DNA from: Methylophilaceae bacterium UBA6140
GTDB taxonomy: Bacteria; Pseudomonadota; Gammaproteobacteria; Burkholderiales; Methylophilaceae
Assembly: GCA_002423265.1 (NCBI GenBank)
Contig: DIVE01000142.1
Coordinates: forward strand, 1-5,340
DNA: 5,340 bases
Direction: 5' to 3'
The position numbers were made by a program, and so were the translations under genes. How positions within the stretch are numbered: position 1 is the first letter of the stretch; every line of letters starts with the position of its first letter. The notes under the pieces were generated by a model, which was given only the letters and a program-made list of their open reading frames with translations, ran no database searches and was not told the DNA's origin. Below, piece after piece: positions 1 to 5,340 of this stretch.

Positions 1-104
1 TCCTGAATCAGGTCAAAGAAAGAGAACATGGCGATCAGCGCCAGCATGATGAGCAGAACGCTTGAGACGATTTCCTGAATCAGGTAACGGTTGATCAGAT
101 TCAT
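1..104 (-). CDS. lptG: LPS export ABC transporter permease LptG (N-terminal 34 codons only)
   Basis: This is the start of a minus-strand gene cut by the window edge. It begins MNLINRYLIQEI and runs into a hydrophobic stretch (VLLIMLALIAMFSFFDLIQ), matching the N-terminal cytoplasmic helix and first membrane segment of LptG. In the family, LptG pairs with LptF in the inner membrane and, powered by the LptB ATPase, extracts lipopolysaccharide and passes it to LptC and the periplasmic bridge. The ATG at 104-102 overlaps the lptF stop at 103-101 as ATGA, so the two are almost certainly co-transcribed and translationally coupled. The assignment rests on this short N-terminus plus its place directly after lptF. 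No domain beyond the first membrane segment can be checked. Confidence 0.9.
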   Translation of the reverse strand, partial: MNLINRYLIQEIVSSVLLIMLALIAMFSFFDLIQ

Positions 105-1195
105 GCTTTTTTCCTGATCCGGAATTTCGGAATCAGCGGTTGCTGAAAAAGCCGCCGGTAGAACAGGTAGGCGGTCAGCAGCAGGAAAAAGATATGCACC
201 GGCCATAAACCGATGACCGGGCTGAGTTTTTCCTGTGCGATCCAGGCGTGAAAGATACTGAGCATATTGTTGTAGATGACATAGACCAGCAATGCGAGCA
301 TCAGGTTGGCCGAGCGGCCGGAGCGCGGGTCGACGAAGCTGAGCGGTATCGCCAGCAGTACCAGCACAAAGGCGGAGATGGGCAGCGCCAGCCGCCATTG
401 CAACTCCGCCACGCTCGCAGCATTGCGCGTTTGCAATAGTTCAATGCTGTCTTTTTCCTGCGTCTTGGGTGCTGATTTGGTCACTTCCGCCGGCTCGATG
501 CGGATGGCGTAGCGTTCGAACTCGGTGACTGCGAATTCAGCAGTATCCGGCTTGCCTTCATAGCGCCGGCCTTGCTCCATGACGAGAAAGCTGTCACCGT
601 TTTCTGCTGTTTCGCGGTAGCCCTGGCTGGCTACGATAATCCCCAGGCGCTGGTGCTGTAGGCTTTGCACAAAAATGTTTTTGACCAGATTGCCCAGTTC
701 ATCGAAACTTTCAATGAAAAATACGCGGTCAGCGCTGCGCGACTCCTTGAAAACGCCGGGAGTGATGGTGGCCAGTTCGTCCCGGCTTTTGAGCATATCG
801 CGATATTCCGAGGCTTTTTGCGTGGCCCAGGGCGTGACGAAAAGACTGAGCAAGCCCACGACCAGAATGACAGGCAAGGCAAATGAAATAACGGGACGTA
901 TCCAGCTCGACAGGCTCTTGCCGGAACTGAACCAGACGACCATCTCGCTGTCACGGTACCAACGTGATAAGGTGAGCAGCACGGCCAGAAACAGGCTCAA
1001 GGACAAGAGCATGGGCAGAAAGCGAATCATGCTGAAGCCGAGCAGGGTCTTGATGGCGTCGCTGGCAAGGCTGCCGCCGGCGGCGATGCCGATGTAATAG
1101 GCAACCCGCTGGGCGATCACAATACCGACCAGAATCAGGAAAGCTCCCCCAGCGGTCATGACGAGCTCTTGCATTAATGAACGTTTAAAGAGCAT
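101..1195 (-). CDS. lptF: LPS export ABC transporter permease LptF
   Basis: A 364-residue inner-membrane protein, close to the roughly 366 residues usual for LptF. With LptG it forms the permease half of LptB2FG, which lifts LPS from the inner membrane into the Lpt bridge. Visible architecture is three N-terminal membrane segments (about residues 14-37, 57-78, 101-121), a periplasmic domain of about 145 residues (about 123-265) that should be the jellyroll contacting LptC/LptA, and three C-terminal segments (about 270-288, 297-317, 328-346). The loop around residues 79-90 (RWYRDSEMVVW) and the block ELQWRLALPISAFVLVLLA (264-282) are typical of the YjgP/YjgQ family. The tail is basic (FRIRKKA) and cytoplasmic. 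The start MLFKRSLMQEL fits the family, but the Shine-Dalgarno sequence is weak; only an AGG about a dozen bases upstream is seen. It is divergent from pepA, as in E. coli, and leads directly into lptG. Confidence 0.96.
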   Translation of the reverse strand: MLFKRSLMQELVMTAGGAFLILVGIVIAQRVAYYIGIAAGGSLASDAIKTLLGFSMIRFLPMLLSLSLFLAVLLTLSRWYRDSEMVVWFSSGKSLSSWIRPVISFALPVILVVGLLSLFVTPWATQKASEYRDMLKSRDELATITPGVFKESRSADRVFFIESFDELGNLVKNIFVQSLQHQRLGIIVASQGYRETAENGDSFLVMEQGRRYEGKPDTAEFAVTEFERYAIRIEPAEVTKSAPKTQEKDSIELLQTRNAASVAELQWRLALPISAFVLVLLAIPLSFVDPRSGRSANLMLALLVYVIYNNMLSIFHAWIAQEKLSPVIGLWPVHIFFLLLTAYLFYRRLFQQPLIPKFRIRKKA

Positions 1196-1222
1196 GGGTG
1201 CGGGAGAGGTTACCTATCAATT

Positions 1223-1250
1223 TTGTGTTGGGGCGAAAACGCAGGATAAT
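1223..1250 (+). promoter_or_regulatory. Candidate sigma70 promoter for pepA within the lptF/pepA divergent region
   Basis: The 84 bp between the divergent lptF and pepA starts must hold both promoters. On the plus strand, GATAAT at 1245-1250 differs from the -10 consensus at one base. A weak -35, TTGTGT at 1223-1228, lies 16 bp upstream. The ribosome binding site AAGGAA at 1268-1273 sits 6 bases before the pepA ATG. No comparably convincing promoter was found for lptF on the minus strand. The -10 is reasonable; the -35 is poor, so this is a prediction only. Confidence 0.4.
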
Positions 1251-1279
1251 TCAATAAAGTCAAATACAAGGAACAGTGC

Positions 1280-2788
1280 ATGGAATTTAGCATAAAAAAC
1301 GGTAATCCGGAAAAGCAGCGTACGGATTGCGTCATTGTCGGCGTTTATGAATCGCGCAAGCTGACAGCGGCAGCTGTGGCCCTGGACCAGGCGACCAACG
1401 GTTGCCTGAGTGATGTGTTGAAGCGTGGCGATATGGATGGCAAGGCCGGTGCAACCTTGATGTTGCATGCTGTTGCCGGAATTCACAGCGAGCGTGTGTT
1501 GCTGGTAGGACTGGGCAAGGAGCGTGAATTTGATGAAAAGCAGTATCGTCAGGCGGTTAAAAGTGCAGTCAAGGTGCTGAACAGCTCCGGCGCCAGAGAT
1601 GCGGTGAGTTTTCTGGCGGAGCTGCCGGTTAAAAAGCACGATGTGAGCTGGAAAGTGGCGCATCAGGTCGAAGCTGTCATGGATGCCAGTTATCAGTTCG
1701 ATTGCATGAAAGGCAAGGCGGCCAGAGAGAAAAAGGCAGAGACGGCCAGGGGGCTGAAAAAACTGGTGATCAACGTTGCCGCGCGCGCCGATCTCAAACC
1801 CGGCGAAGCCGGTCTCAAGCAGGGCCTGGCGCTGGCCTCTGGTGTCAGCCTCGCCAAGGATCTCGGCAATCTGCCGCCCAACGTCTGTACACCGACTTAT
1901 CTGGCAGAACAGGCGCAGGCGATGAGTAAATCCCACGGCCTCCATGTACAGGTGCTGGATCGTGCGGAAATGGAAAAACTCGGCATGGGCTCGTTCCTTG
2001 GGGTTGCGCAAGGCAGCCGCCAGCCGCCCAAACTGATTGTGCTGCAACACAAGAAGGGTAAAAAGGGACAAAAGCCGGTCGTGCTGGTCGGCAAGGGTAT
2101 TACCTTCGACACCGGCGGCATTTCGATCAAGCCGGGTGCCGAAATGGATGAGATGAAATACGACATGTGTGGCGCCGCCAGCGTGCTTGGCACCTTCAAG
2201 GCGATCGCCGAGATGGATCTGCCGATCAACGCGGTCGGCATTATTCCGACTTGTGAAAACATGCCTGACGGCAATGCGATCAGGCCCGGGGACGTGCTGA
2301 CCAGTATGTCCGGCCAGACCATAGAAGTGCTTAACACGGACGCCGAAGGTCGTTTGATTCTGTGCGATGCGTTGACCTATGCCGAGCGCTTCGAGCCGTC
2401 TTCCGTCGTCGATATCGCCACGCTTACTGGGGCCTGCGTGATTGCGCTCGGCCATCACCTGAGCGGACTTTTCAGCAACCATGACGCACTGGCCAAAGAG
2501 CTTCTGGCAGCCGGTGAATCGGCGCTGGACCGGGCCTGGCACATGCCGATGCTGGAAGACTATCAAGGGCAGCTGGACAGCAACTTTGCCGATATGGCCA
2601 ATATCGGCGGCCGCGCGGCAGGCAGTATTACAGCGGCCTGCTTTCTCTCCCGCTTTACCAAGAAATACGATTGGGCGCATCTGGATATCGCCGGTACTGC
2701 GTGGAAATCCGGTAAGGAAAAGGGCTCAACCGGACGTCCGGTTCCCTTGCTGACCGAGTTTTTGAAACAGCGCGCAGCCAGAGGGTAG
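1280..2788 (+). CDS. pepA: Leucyl aminopeptidase PepA (M17 family, cytosolic)
   Basis: A 502-residue protein, matching the usual ~500 of bacterial PepA. It should be a hexameric two-metal exopeptidase that removes N-terminal residues, preferring leucine, from peptides in the cytoplasm. The N-terminal macro-like domain spans about residues 1-165 and the catalytic domain about 190-500. The active site is intact: metal ligands K272, D277, D295, D354 and E356, and catalytic K284 and R358, within [19 protein letters not shown] and NTDAEGRL. Each is offset by +2 from the E. coli residues (K270, D275, K282, D293, D352, E354, R356). A lysine-rich loop (HKKGKKGQK, 257-265) precedes the first ligand. 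The start is supported by AAGGAA 6 bases upstream. It is the first gene of a run with holC, an arrangement shared with E. coli. E. coli PepA also binds DNA as a XerCD accessory factor and transcriptional regulator; nothing here shows whether this one does. Confidence 0.98.
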   Translation: MEFSIKNGNPEKQRTDCVIVGVYESRKLTAAAVALDQATNGCLSDVLKRGDMDGKAGATLMLHAVAGIHSERVLLVGLGKEREFDEKQYRQAVKSAVKVLNSSGARDAVSFLAELPVKKHDVSWKVAHQVEAVMDASYQFDCMKGKAAREKKAETARGLKKLVINVAARADLKPGEAGLKQGLALASGVSLAKDLGNLPPNVCTPTYLAEQAQAMSKSHGLHVQVLDRAEMEKLGMGSFLGVAQGSRQPPKLIVLQHKKGKKGQKPVVLVGKGITFDTGGISIKPGAEMDEMKYDMCGAASVLGTFKAIAEMDLPINAVGIIPTCENMPDGNAIRPGDVLTSMSGQTIEVLNTDAEGRLILCDALTYAERFEPSSVVDIATLTGACVIALGHHLSGLFSNHDALAKELLAAGESALDRAWHMPMLEDYQGQLDSNFADMANIGGRAAGSITAACFLSRFTKKYDWAHLDIAGTAWKSGKEKGSTGRPVPLLTEFLKQRAARG

Positions 2789-2795
2789 ATCAGGC

Positions 2796-3224
2796 ATGAC
2801 CCGCATCGAATTCTTTTTCAATGTCGAAGACAAGCTGAAAAAAGTCGCCGAACTGAGTGAAAAGGCCGTTACAAAAGGCCGGCGGCTGGTGGTCTTTGCG
2901 CCGGATCAGGATACGGTGCGGTCGATTGAAAGCACGCTTTGGAGCCATCTGCCGGTCAGTTTTCTGCCGCATTGCAGCAGCACCCATGAACTGGCAGGCG
3001 AGACGCCGATCATTCTCGACTGGCAGGCGGAAGCGCTGCCGCACCACGATGTGTTGATCAATCTGCAACAGGACTATCCGCCATTTTTCAGCCGTTTTAC
3101 GCGGCTGATCGAAATCGTCGGGCAGGATGAAGAAGACAAGGCGCATGCGAGAGCCCGCTACAAGTTCTATCGCGATCGGGGCTATGAGATGCGCTCATTC
3201 GATGCAAGCGGAGCCGCTATATGA
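2796..3224 (+). CDS. holC: DNA polymerase III subunit chi (HolC)
   Basis: A 142-residue protein, near the ~147 of E. coli chi. In the family it belongs to the clamp-loader complex, pairs with psi (HolD) where that exists, and links the replisome to single-stranded DNA by binding the C-terminal tail of SSB. Recognisable family features are the N-terminal strand MTRIEFFFNV, the LVVFAPDQ strand (31-38), STLWSHLPVSFLPH (46-59) and the C-terminal block ARYKFYRDRGYEM (120-132). That block corresponds to E. coli RERYKAYRVAGF, part of the SSB-binding region. The ATG lies 7 bases after the pepA stop, with GAGGG at 2781-2785 as a probable ribosome binding site inside the pepA end. The 3' end overlaps the next gene by ATGA. 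E. coli has pepA-holC-valS; here valS is not next. No holD is visible. Confidence 0.95.
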   Translation: MTRIEFFFNVEDKLKKVAELSEKAVTKGRRLVVFAPDQDTVRSIESTLWSHLPVSFLPHCSSTHELAGETPIILDWQAEALPHHDVLINLQQDYPPFFSRFTRLIEIVGQDEEDKAHARARYKFYRDRGYEMRSFDASGAAI

Positions 3225-3664
3225 GCCAGGCAGAGACGGGTAGTCACCTCAGTGAAGTGCTGAGTCGCATTGAGGCGCTTAAACAGCGAACCGGGATAAA
3301 TGAGTCCCGGCAGCAACCCGATGTGCCGCGTTTGACCGAGGTTTTCGATGGCCCGTCGCCGCTGAATTTCATTGCGGCTGACACGGAAAATCTGCCGGAG
3401 CTGGATGAACTGGTTTCGGACGCCGTGCCATTATCTGATGCACTGACGCCGCCCGCACCATATGCAGAAGCCGAATCAGGCAGGGCAGAGATGTCTGCCG
3501 AACAACGGGAAGCCTTGCTGAAGGAGATGCGGCCTGTGATCCGGGCGGCAGTAAAGAAGGCGGTTCTGAGCGAGCTGGCTGTGGTGGAAAAGGCGCTGAA
3601 AACCACGCTGGAACAGGATCTGGTCGACGCGCTGAGAAAGCGCCTGGAGTCTAATCAGTTTTAA
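3221..3664 (+). CDS. Hypothetical acidic helical protein, coupled to holC
   Basis: I do not recognise this 147-residue protein with confidence. It has no signal peptide or membrane segment, so it should be cytoplasmic. Three parts are visible: an N-terminal predicted helix (about 8-27, LSEVLSRIEALKQR), a middle low-complexity acidic region rich in Pro, Ala, Glu and Asp (about 33-90) containing the short motif DVPRLTEVFDG (34-44), and a long C-terminal amphipathic, probably coiled-coil helix (about 93-144, with IRAAVKKAVLSEL and LVDALRKRLE). The start is secure: GGAG at 3210-3213 lies 7 bases before ATG, and ATGA overlaps the holC stop, implying translational coupling. Coding bias resembles the neighbours and a same-strand operon supports a real gene. 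Small proteins of similar shape occur after holC in other betaproteobacteria, possibly the DUF2486 group, but I recall this only loosely. A role near the clamp loader is speculation. Confidence 0.85.
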   Translation: MSQAETGSHLSEVLSRIEALKQRTGINESRQQPDVPRLTEVFDGPSPLNFIAADTENLPELDELVSDAVPLSDALTPPAPYAEAESGRAEMSAEQREALLKEMRPVIRAAVKKAVLSELAVVEKALKTTLEQDLVDALRKRLESNQF

Positions 3665-3666
3665 GC

Positions 3667-3681
3667 GCCGGTCACGCCGGC
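3667..3681. other. Small GC hairpin between convergent genes
   Basis: GCCGG at 3667-3671 and CCGGC at 3677-3681 can pair around the loop TCACG. It lies in the 23-bp gap between the hypothetical gene's stop and the gcvH stop, where a bidirectional terminator would be expected. No T tract follows it on either strand, so intrinsic termination is doubtful. It may be chance in GC-rich sequence. Confidence 0.3.
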
Positions 3682-3687
3682 CTGAAT

Positions 3688-4065
3688 TCAAGCTTCAGTC
3701 AGTTTGCGGTAGGCACCGGTATCCAGCAGTCCCGACAGATCAGCGTTATCGTTCCTGAATTTGAAGATCCAGGCATCGTAAGGCTTGTCGTTGATCAGTT
3801 CCGGATTGTTTTGCAGGCGCTCGTTGACAGCGGTCACCACGCCATCCAGCGGCGCATGCAGGTCTGAGCCGGTTTTGACTGATTCGACCAGGCCGCAGAC
3901 CTGATTCGCTGTCAACGCAGTCCCGGCCGCAGGCGCATCAACGAACACGATGTCACCCAGTAAATCCTGCGCATAATCGGTGATGCCGGCCAGCCATTCT
4001 CCGTCTTCGCCGGCTTTTACCCACAGGTGTTGTGCGCTGTATCTCAAATTTTCTGGTGTATTCAT
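3688..4065 (-). CDS. gcvH: Glycine cleavage system H protein (lipoyl carrier)
   Basis: A 125-residue protein, close to the ~129 of E. coli GcvH. The H protein carries the aminomethyl group on a lipoyl-lysine between the P, T and L proteins during glycine cleavage in the cytoplasm. The lipoylation site is ESVKTGSD, with K64 as the modified lysine (E. coli K65). Other family blocks are GITDYAQDLLGDIVFVDAP (27-45), the APLDGVVTAVN strand pair (71-81) and NNPELINDKPYDAWIFK (86-102). The usual HEW near the N-terminus reads HLW here (13-15). No gcvT, gcvP or lipoyl ligase is adjacent, so the gene stands alone. The ribosome binding site is weak (no GGAG-like element before the ATG at 4065). An alternative is a GcvH-like lipoate-binding protein such as LbpA of the sHdr sulfur-oxidation pathway, but no hdr-type genes are in the window. 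Confidence 0.93.
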   Translation of the reverse strand: MNTPENLRYSAQHLWVKAGEDGEWLAGITDYAQDLLGDIVFVDAPAAGTALTANQVCGLVESVKTGSDLHAPLDGVVTAVNERLQNNPELINDKPYDAWIFKFRNDNADLSGLLDTGAYRKLTEA

Positions 4066-4125
4066 AGGCTGGAAGCATTCGAAAAAAATTGAATTCGGGT
4101 TATTCTCGCATATTCAGAGAGTCGT

Positions 4126-4155
4126 TTGATCTGACGGCGCAAAGCTTGGCCTAAT
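4126..4155 (+). promoter_or_regulatory. Candidate sigma70 promoter for pbpG
   Basis: TTGATC at 4126-4131 matches four of six -35 consensus bases. CCTAAT at 4150-4155 matches four of six -10 bases, with an 18-bp spacer, followed by an A/T-rich run. Transcription from here would give a leader of about 90 bases before the pbpG ATG. Other -10-like sequences occur in this A/T-rich stretch, so the exact site is uncertain. Confidence 0.3.
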
Positions 4156-4238
4156 AATTTTTTTAACTAAATGCGCTATCTTGATGACAGATCAGGATTT
4201 TTTCATTACCATGTATTTCAACATGCCTTAAAAATGCT

Positions 4239-4246
4239 GGGAGGAG
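4239..4246 (+). promoter_or_regulatory. Strong ribosome binding site of pbpG
   Basis: GGGAGGAG lies 7 bases before the ATG at 4254. It is the best Shine-Dalgarno sequence in the window and fixes the start, giving a protein that begins with a normal signal peptide (MKRNILMLLV). Confidence 0.8.
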
Positions 4247-4253
4247 CCAGGCC

Positions 4254-5213
4254 ATGAAACGAAATATACTCATGTTGCTCGTAACGACATTCTTCCTGCA
4301 GCCTGCGTTCAATGCAACGGCAGCGGACAAGTCGACGCAGGGGGCAGCCTCGGTCAGTCACAGAACGTCCTCTGGTGAATTGAAGAAGGCTACCCGCGTA
4401 GCCCATAGTTCCACCGCTTCCAGCCATGCCATGTCCGATGATGACGTGGCCAATTTGCAGCTGGGCTCTTCCAAGGCGCTGATTATCAATCAGCAAACCG
4501 GCGAAATTCTCTATGCCAAGAATACCAATACGCCAACGCCGATCGCCTCGGTAACCAAGTTGATGACGGCGATGGTGGTGCTGGATGCCATGCTGCCGCT
4601 GGACGAGTACCTGACCGTCAGTTCGGCTGATATCGACACCTTGAAGGGGACCGGTTCCAGGCTGCGCGTTGGCACCAGCCTGCCGCGCGGCGAAATGCTG
4701 CAATTGGCTTTGATGGCCTCGGAAAACCGCGCCGCATCCGCACTTGGCCGTCATTATCCCGGCGGGCTCCAATCATTCATACAGGCCATGAACTACAAAG
4801 CCTTCGAGTTAGGCATGTTCAATACCCGCTTTGTTGACCCGACCGGACTCAACAGCGGCAATGTTTCAACCGCTGAAGACCTGGCCAAGCTGGTCAACGC
4901 AGCTTACGAATATCCCGAGATCCGTCAGGTCAGCACAGCGCCTTCACAGGAAGTCGCCGTCAGTGGCAATCGCAATCGCATGAATTTCGTCAACACCAAC
5001 GCATTGGTACGCAAGGGCGACTGGGTCATCGGTCTATCCAAGACCGGCTTTATCAGCGAAGCGGGCCGCTGCCTGGTGATGCAGGCGGAGATCGTGGGTC
5101 AGCCCTTGATCATCGTCCTGCTGGATTCTACCGGTAAGCTGACCAGAATCGGCGATGCCAACCGCATACGCAAGTGGCTTGAAGGCAACCAGTTCGGCGC
5201 CCGCATGGGTTGA
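4254..5213 (+). CDS. pbpG: D-alanyl-D-alanine endopeptidase (PBP7/8 type, S11 family)
   Basis: A 319-residue periplasmic serine peptidase, close to the ~310 of E. coli PbpG. The family cleaves D-Ala-meso-diaminopimelate cross-bridges in peptidoglycan, helping wall remodelling. A Sec signal peptide is visible: KR, a hydrophobic core (5-20), then A-T-A at 21-23 as the likely cleavage site. A Ser/Thr/Ala-rich stretch (24-62) leads to the mature domain. All three penicillin-binding motifs are intact: SVTK with nucleophile S99 and K102, SEN at 156-158, and KTG at 263-265. Blocks such as KLMTAMVVLDA, LPLDE, SENRAAS, HYPGG, DPTGLN and AGRCLVM match E. coli PBP7 nearly word for word, which favours pbpG over dacA-type carboxypeptidases; the C-terminal membrane-anchor domain of DacA is also absent. 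The gene ends in tandem in-frame stops (TGA TAA), followed by a strong terminator, so it appears to be monocistronic. Confidence 0.96.
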   Translation: MKRNILMLLVTTFFLQPAFNATAADKSTQGAASVSHRTSSGELKKATRVAHSSTASSHAMSDDDVANLQLGSSKALIINQQTGEILYAKNTNTPTPIASVTKLMTAMVVLDAMLPLDEYLTVSSADIDTLKGTGSRLRVGTSLPRGEMLQLALMASENRAASALGRHYPGGLQSFIQAMNYKAFELGMFNTRFVDPTGLNSGNVSTAEDLAKLVNAAYEYPEIRQVSTAPSQEVAVSGNRNRMNFVNTNALVRKGDWVIGLSKTGFISEAGRCLVMQAEIVGQPLIIVLLDSTGKLTRIGDANRIRKWLEGNQFGARMG

Positions 5214-5223
5214 TAAACTAGTC

Positions 5224-5261
5224 GAAAAAACAAAGCGGCCGCAAGGCCGCTTTGTTTTTTC
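5224..5261. terminator. Strong, probably bidirectional intrinsic terminator after pbpG
   Basis: A perfect 17-bp inverted repeat (5224-5240 with 5245-5261) closes on a GCAA tetraloop at 5241-5244. The stem has a GC-rich top (AAAGCGGCC/GGCCGCTTT) flanked by six A on the left and six T on the right. Read on the plus strand the T run ends pbpG transcripts, starting 11 bases after its stop. Because the arms are symmetric it would also terminate a transcript arriving from the right on the minus strand. Confidence 0.93.
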
Positions 5262-5314
5262 TGAGTGCCGGAAGGAAGCTGCCCGGGTTGGGTCGGCGCT
5301 AATTACTGCACGAT

Positions 5315-5340
5315 TTACGCAGCCGCTTTTTTAGCGCTGG
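5315..5340 (-). CDS. Possible C-terminus of a convergent Lys/Ala-rich protein (partial)
   Basis: On the minus strand the window edge reads into Ser-Ala-Lys-Lys-Ala-Ala-Ala followed by TAA at 5317-5315. Lys/Ala-rich tails like this are common at the ends of bacterial histone H1-like proteins, HU-like proteins and phasins. The bidirectional terminator 54 bases downstream fits a convergent gene ending here. Only seven full codons are visible, so this could be chance and no function is assigned. The region from 5262 to 5314 shows no gene. Confidence 0.35.

Larger units (their letters stand above)
4066..4253. other. gcvH/pbpG divergent intergenic region
   Basis: This 188-bp AT-rich spacer must drive gcvH leftward and pbpG rightward. 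For gcvH, a possible extended -10 (TGC then GAGAAT, read on the minus strand at 4110-4102) has no good -35. For pbpG, see the separate promoter and ribosome binding site entries. A 7-bp inverted repeat (TGATCTG at 4127-4133, CAGATCA at 4188-4194) brackets the central A/T-rich core. Two very short ORFs precede pbpG: 4211-4231 (MYFNMP) and 4234-4257 (MLGGARP), the latter ending inside the pbpG start codon region. No riboswitch fold or tRNA was recognised. Confidence 0.6.

Noticed and set aside
675..1097. A plus-strand 140-codon frame opposite lptF.
   Set aside because: LptF on the minus strand has the full membrane topology and family blocks; the plus frame has no recognisable content.
1217..2680. 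A 487-codon open frame antisense to almost all of pepA.
   Set aside because: It shares codon boundaries with pepA, so its stops would need TTA, CTA or TCA codons in pepA, which GC-leaning codon use avoids. The translation is rich in His, Arg, Gln and Phe with no recognisable domain, while pepA has a full active site.
2790..3146. Antisense open frame opposite holC.
   Set aside because: Same codon register as holC on the other strand, no family features and no ribosome binding site; it is a shadow of a well-recognised gene.
3665..3687. Intrinsic terminator between the hypothetical gene and gcvH.
   Set aside because: A 5-bp GC stem is present but no T tract follows on either strand, so it is listed only as a hairpin.
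3476..3691. Antisense open frame opposite the hypothetical gene, reaching the gcvH stop.
   Set aside because: In register with the sense frame and of shadow-like composition. The sense gene has the better start, the holC coupling and helical coding character.
4066..4253. Glycine riboswitch upstream of gcvH.
   Set aside because: The space before gcvH shows no tandem aptamer-like conserved cores, and it is short and A/T-rich.
4218..4772. A 184-codon antisense open frame opposite pbpG.
   Set aside because: It mirrors the pbpG codon register and runs over its signal peptide and active-site coding sequence; no domain or ribosome binding site was seen.
4966..4982. Short tandem repeat GCAATC/GCAATC in pbpG.
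   Set aside because: Only two and a half copies within the codons for NRNRMN; too short to be meaningful.

Overview
The window looks like ordinary chromosomal DNA from a Gram-negative proteobacterium, most likely a betaproteobacterium (Nitrosomonadales/Gallionellaceae/Methylophilales-like). Grounds: an LPS-export permease pair (lptF/lptG) divergent from pepA-holC, which is a conserved proteobacterial layout also found in E. coli; a PBP7-type murein endopeptidase very similar to the enterobacterial one; and moderately GC-rich coding sequence. The genus call is inference; no rRNA or other taxonomic marker is present.

Layout. Positions 1-1195, minus strand: the first 34 codons of lptG, then complete lptF, overlapping by ATGA. 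Positions 1196-1279: an 84-bp divergent promoter region. Positions 1280-3664, plus strand: a tight three-gene run of pepA (leucyl aminopeptidase), holC (DNA polymerase III chi subunit) and an unrecognised acidic, helical 147-residue protein whose start overlaps the holC stop by ATGA. Positions 3688-4065, minus strand: a lone gcvH (glycine cleavage H protein), convergent with the run. Positions 4066-4253: a divergent intergenic region holding a candidate promoter, a strong ribosome binding site and tiny upstream ORFs. Positions 4254-5213, plus strand: pbpG, a periplasmic D-Ala-D-Ala endopeptidase. Positions 5224-5261: a perfect hairpin with A and T tracts, a very clear and probably bidirectional terminator. 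The last 26 bases may be the Lys/Ala-rich C-terminus of a convergent minus-strand gene that continues outside the window.

Together the genes cover envelope biogenesis (LptFG moves LPS out of the inner membrane, PbpG cuts peptidoglycan cross-links), replication (HolC), peptide turnover (PepA) and one-carbon/glycine metabolism (GcvH). They are housekeeping genes and do not form one pathway.

I found no mobile element, CRISPR array, tRNA, rRNA, defence system or clear novel system. The most under-described item is the small protein translationally coupled to holC. Next are the isolated gcvH, which departs from the usual family motif at one position, and the pbpG leader with overlapping mini-ORFs.
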